The notes beneath the pieces were generated by a model. That model searched no databases, had not been told where the DNA came from, and worked only from the letters and a program-made list of their open reading frames with translations. From Viscum album (Eukaryota; Streptophyta; Magnoliopsida; Santalales; Viscaceae), in contig OY728160.1 of the NCBI GenBank assembly GCA_963277665.1, positions 44,624,605 to 44,688,604 of the forward strand: a stretch of 64,000 nt of DNA, written 5' to 3'. Positions 62,217 to 64,000 of the stretch are shown here, in pieces. The translations under genes were made by a program, and so were the position numbers. The number at the start of each line of letters is the position of its first letter. Positions within the stretch are counted from its first letter, which is position 1.

Positions 62217-63018
62217 TAATTTTTAGAGAATTCATTTTATGTTTTTAAAATACAATATTCGAAAAGAATTTTTTGTATTTATTTCTTGAAAATACAATAA
62301 ATATTAAGTTATGGAAACATTTGTAAATTTCTTTTGATAAAATAAATATAATTTTTTCATCCATATTTTAAAAAGTATCCTTGGATTAATGTTTTTGGGA
62401 ATATTTTAGAAATTCTTAATATCTCAGTTTAGATTATAAAATGTTGTTTTTAATTGTAAATAACCATTTAACATAAATAAATCATTACGTTCAATTTTAA
62501 TGTAAAATGGACCTAAAATTAATATTAATTATATAATATATAAATTAATCCATTTTTTCAATTTAATAAATTTCATATTTGATTTACATATAAAAAATAT
62601 TATTCTATCGGAAGTTTTCTCTTTGGAAACCCACTTTTTCTTCACCTATTCTTGTTTAATTTCAAATTAAAATTTTCTTATTATTTGAATGGAATTTTAA
62701 AACCTAGATTACATATTTTTGATTATAAATATTTATTTCTTATAATAATGTCAACATATTTTTTTTGAAAATAATGAATTTTAACTGTAGAGGAAATTTT
62801 TTAACCTGGTAAAAGATAAATTCTGTTTATCAAGTTGTTATCTAAAAATATAATAGATAAAAATGAATAAAACATCAATAAAAACAATTTTATAGCCATA
62901 TTTACCCTATATATTTTTTTATTTTGGATTTTTTTATATTTTTTATCCCTATATAATGTGGGAAACATGGTTATAGTTTTTTATTTTTAGAAATTACAAG
63001 TGTGACACTCACCTTACT

Positions 63019-63026
63019 TATAAAAG
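63019..63026 (+). promoter_or_regulatory. TATA box, G3 LTR unit 3
   Basis: TATAAAAG with the same flanks (CACTCACCTTACT before, TCCACCCCCTCTCC after) as in the other units. Confidence 0.68.
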
Positions 63027-64000
63027 TCCACCCCCTCTCCACTATACTCTGTACTTTCAAAAAATAATGATTTTTTGACTATAAATACACAAATAAAATT
63101 ATTAATGATCTAATACTATTATTTAATCCTTATTTTTAAATAAATGAAACATAATAAGACTTTTGGTGTAGATGAAAAAAAGCTGTCTAATGAAGAGGTA
63201 ATAATGATAACTGAGAGTTTTTAATTATTTATTCACCAACCTACTAACTTTTTTTGATTATAAAATTATAAAATAACACGCTCATAATCTTAAAAATACT
63301 TATATGTTTTCATTTTTATGTGAGAACACAAATAATTCTAATCTTTCATAAATTATTTTTTGGAATAAACATTTTTGTGTATAGTGGAATGATGCCTCCT
63401 CGATAGATGTTTTTCATTTTTCCATTATAACAAATCATGATGGTATAAACTGATTCTTTAAATTCATATAATTTTATTTATTAAATTATTATGTATCTAA
63501 AAAATGATATCACATATTCCTTATATATTTCTGTTCTATGGGAATATGATAACATCGTTCATGTGTACAACAAACTACCACCTCACAAAGAAATGTGATT
63601 CATTCACACATTACATGAATGATAATAAGAATTGGATTAGTGAAAATATGTGATATATATTACATTATTATTTTTGTTGGATTGTAATATATTATATTAA
63701 TTTAATTTTTTTAATCCTTTCAGAAAATGGAAATAGTGTTTTAGGATAAACATGTCTTATCATCTTCGTGAATGATGTAGTTCATTTTGTATATCTAAAT
63801 ATTAGGGATTACTATAAAAACATATATAATTAATATATATGATATTTATATCATGTTAAAACATCTAAATATTAAGTTACTCGGATAAATTTATGTTGAA
63901 AAAAGTATTGTATCCAAATATACATGAAAACAATGTATCTAATACCCGAAAAAATGACATTAACATGGAATTGTTTATAAATGGTTCATAAAATATCATT

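Larger units (their letters stand above)
33245..64000 (+). mobile_element. Gypsy element G3 with internal tandem amplification (runs past window end)
   Basis: This is a plus-strand Ty3/gypsy chromovirus. The parts are a 5' LTR split by G2 (33245-34988 and 46205-48386, about 3.9 kb in all), a PBS, gag, protease, RT, RNase H, integrase and chromodomain (48402-53399), then LTR sequence. Instead of a single 3' LTR, the segment from mid-RT into the LTR recurs head to tail at 51096, 55589 and 60291. The true 3' end is not in the window. All coding parts are interrupted. LTR copies begin TGTTAAAATAT or TGTCAAAATAT. Confidence 0.82.
60291..64000 (+). repeat. Tandem unit 3 (cut by window end)
   Basis: This third copy begins AGAATAAATA after a LTR stretch ending ATATAAAAAG. 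RNase H is at about 60690-61060, and HHCC entry EDLSVEFLEKTHSFSFSIHP at about 61290-61350 is better kept than in units 1 and 2. At about 61985-62216 the integrase-LTR junction region is inverted and shortened. The window ends at a point equivalent to 59946 in unit 2, so about 345 bp of this unit should lie beyond the window. Confidence 0.85.

Noticed and set aside
1..64000. Mitochondrial, plastid or bacterial origin suggested by high AT content
   Set aside because: There are no organellar or bacterial genes, while nested LTR retrotransposons, chromodomains and a LINE are nuclear eukaryotic features.

Overview
This window looks like gene-poor, very AT-rich nuclear DNA of a flowering plant. I see no intact host gene, rRNA gene, functional tRNA gene, CRISPR array or bacterial operon. 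Nearly everything assigns to decayed, nested LTR retrotransposons of the Ty3/gypsy (chromovirus) superfamily, plus one LINE remnant and one tRNA-derived SINE-like insert. The plant assignment rests on Tekay/Del-like pol polyproteins with a C-terminal chromodomain, primer-binding sites complementary to initiator tRNA-Met, LTRs of about 2.6 to 4.8 kb, and a plant-type LINE RNase H (RVT_3). The species cannot be named from the sequence. Coding remnants are full of stops and frameshifts, many of the kind expected from C-to-T and G-to-A change, so the elements are old.

Layout. (1) 1-6088: element G1, a minus-strand gypsy chromovirus, with part of its 3' LTR (1-603), chromodomain, integrase, RNase H, RT, gag remnants and a PBS at 6074-6085, followed by the start of its 5' LTR (6089-7614). 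(2) 7615-29933: LARD-A, a minus-strand non-coding large-LTR element (LTRs about 4.5 kb, interior about 2 kb). Its left LTR is split by a second member of the same family, LARD-B (8706-19992; LTRs about 4.79 kb, interior 1.7 kb). The LARD LTRs carry a tandem array with a period near 195 bp, two conserved inverted repeats and a TATA box. (3) 29934-31966: unassigned AT-rich DNA. (4) 31967-33244: 3' end of a minus-strand LINE, with the longest open frame of the window (168 codons). (5) 33245 to the window end: element G3, a plus-strand gypsy element. Its 5' LTR is split by a structurally complete plus-strand element G2 (34989-46204). G3 then continues with the rest of its LTR (46205-48386), PBS, gag, protease, RT, RNase H, integrase, chromodomain and LTR.

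(6) 51096-64000: the most unusual structure. A segment running from the middle of G3 RT through RNase H, integrase and chromodomain into the first 2.2-2.4 kb of its LTR is repeated head to tail at least three times (period about 4.5-4.7 kb), with an inverted and partly deleted patch in the third copy. The LARD leader and the G3 LTR share conserved blocks at matching distances downstream of their TATA boxes. This suggests the LARDs are non-autonomous relatives mobilised by a G3-like or G1-like element.

All boundaries and similarities were read by eye; no alignment or database search was run.
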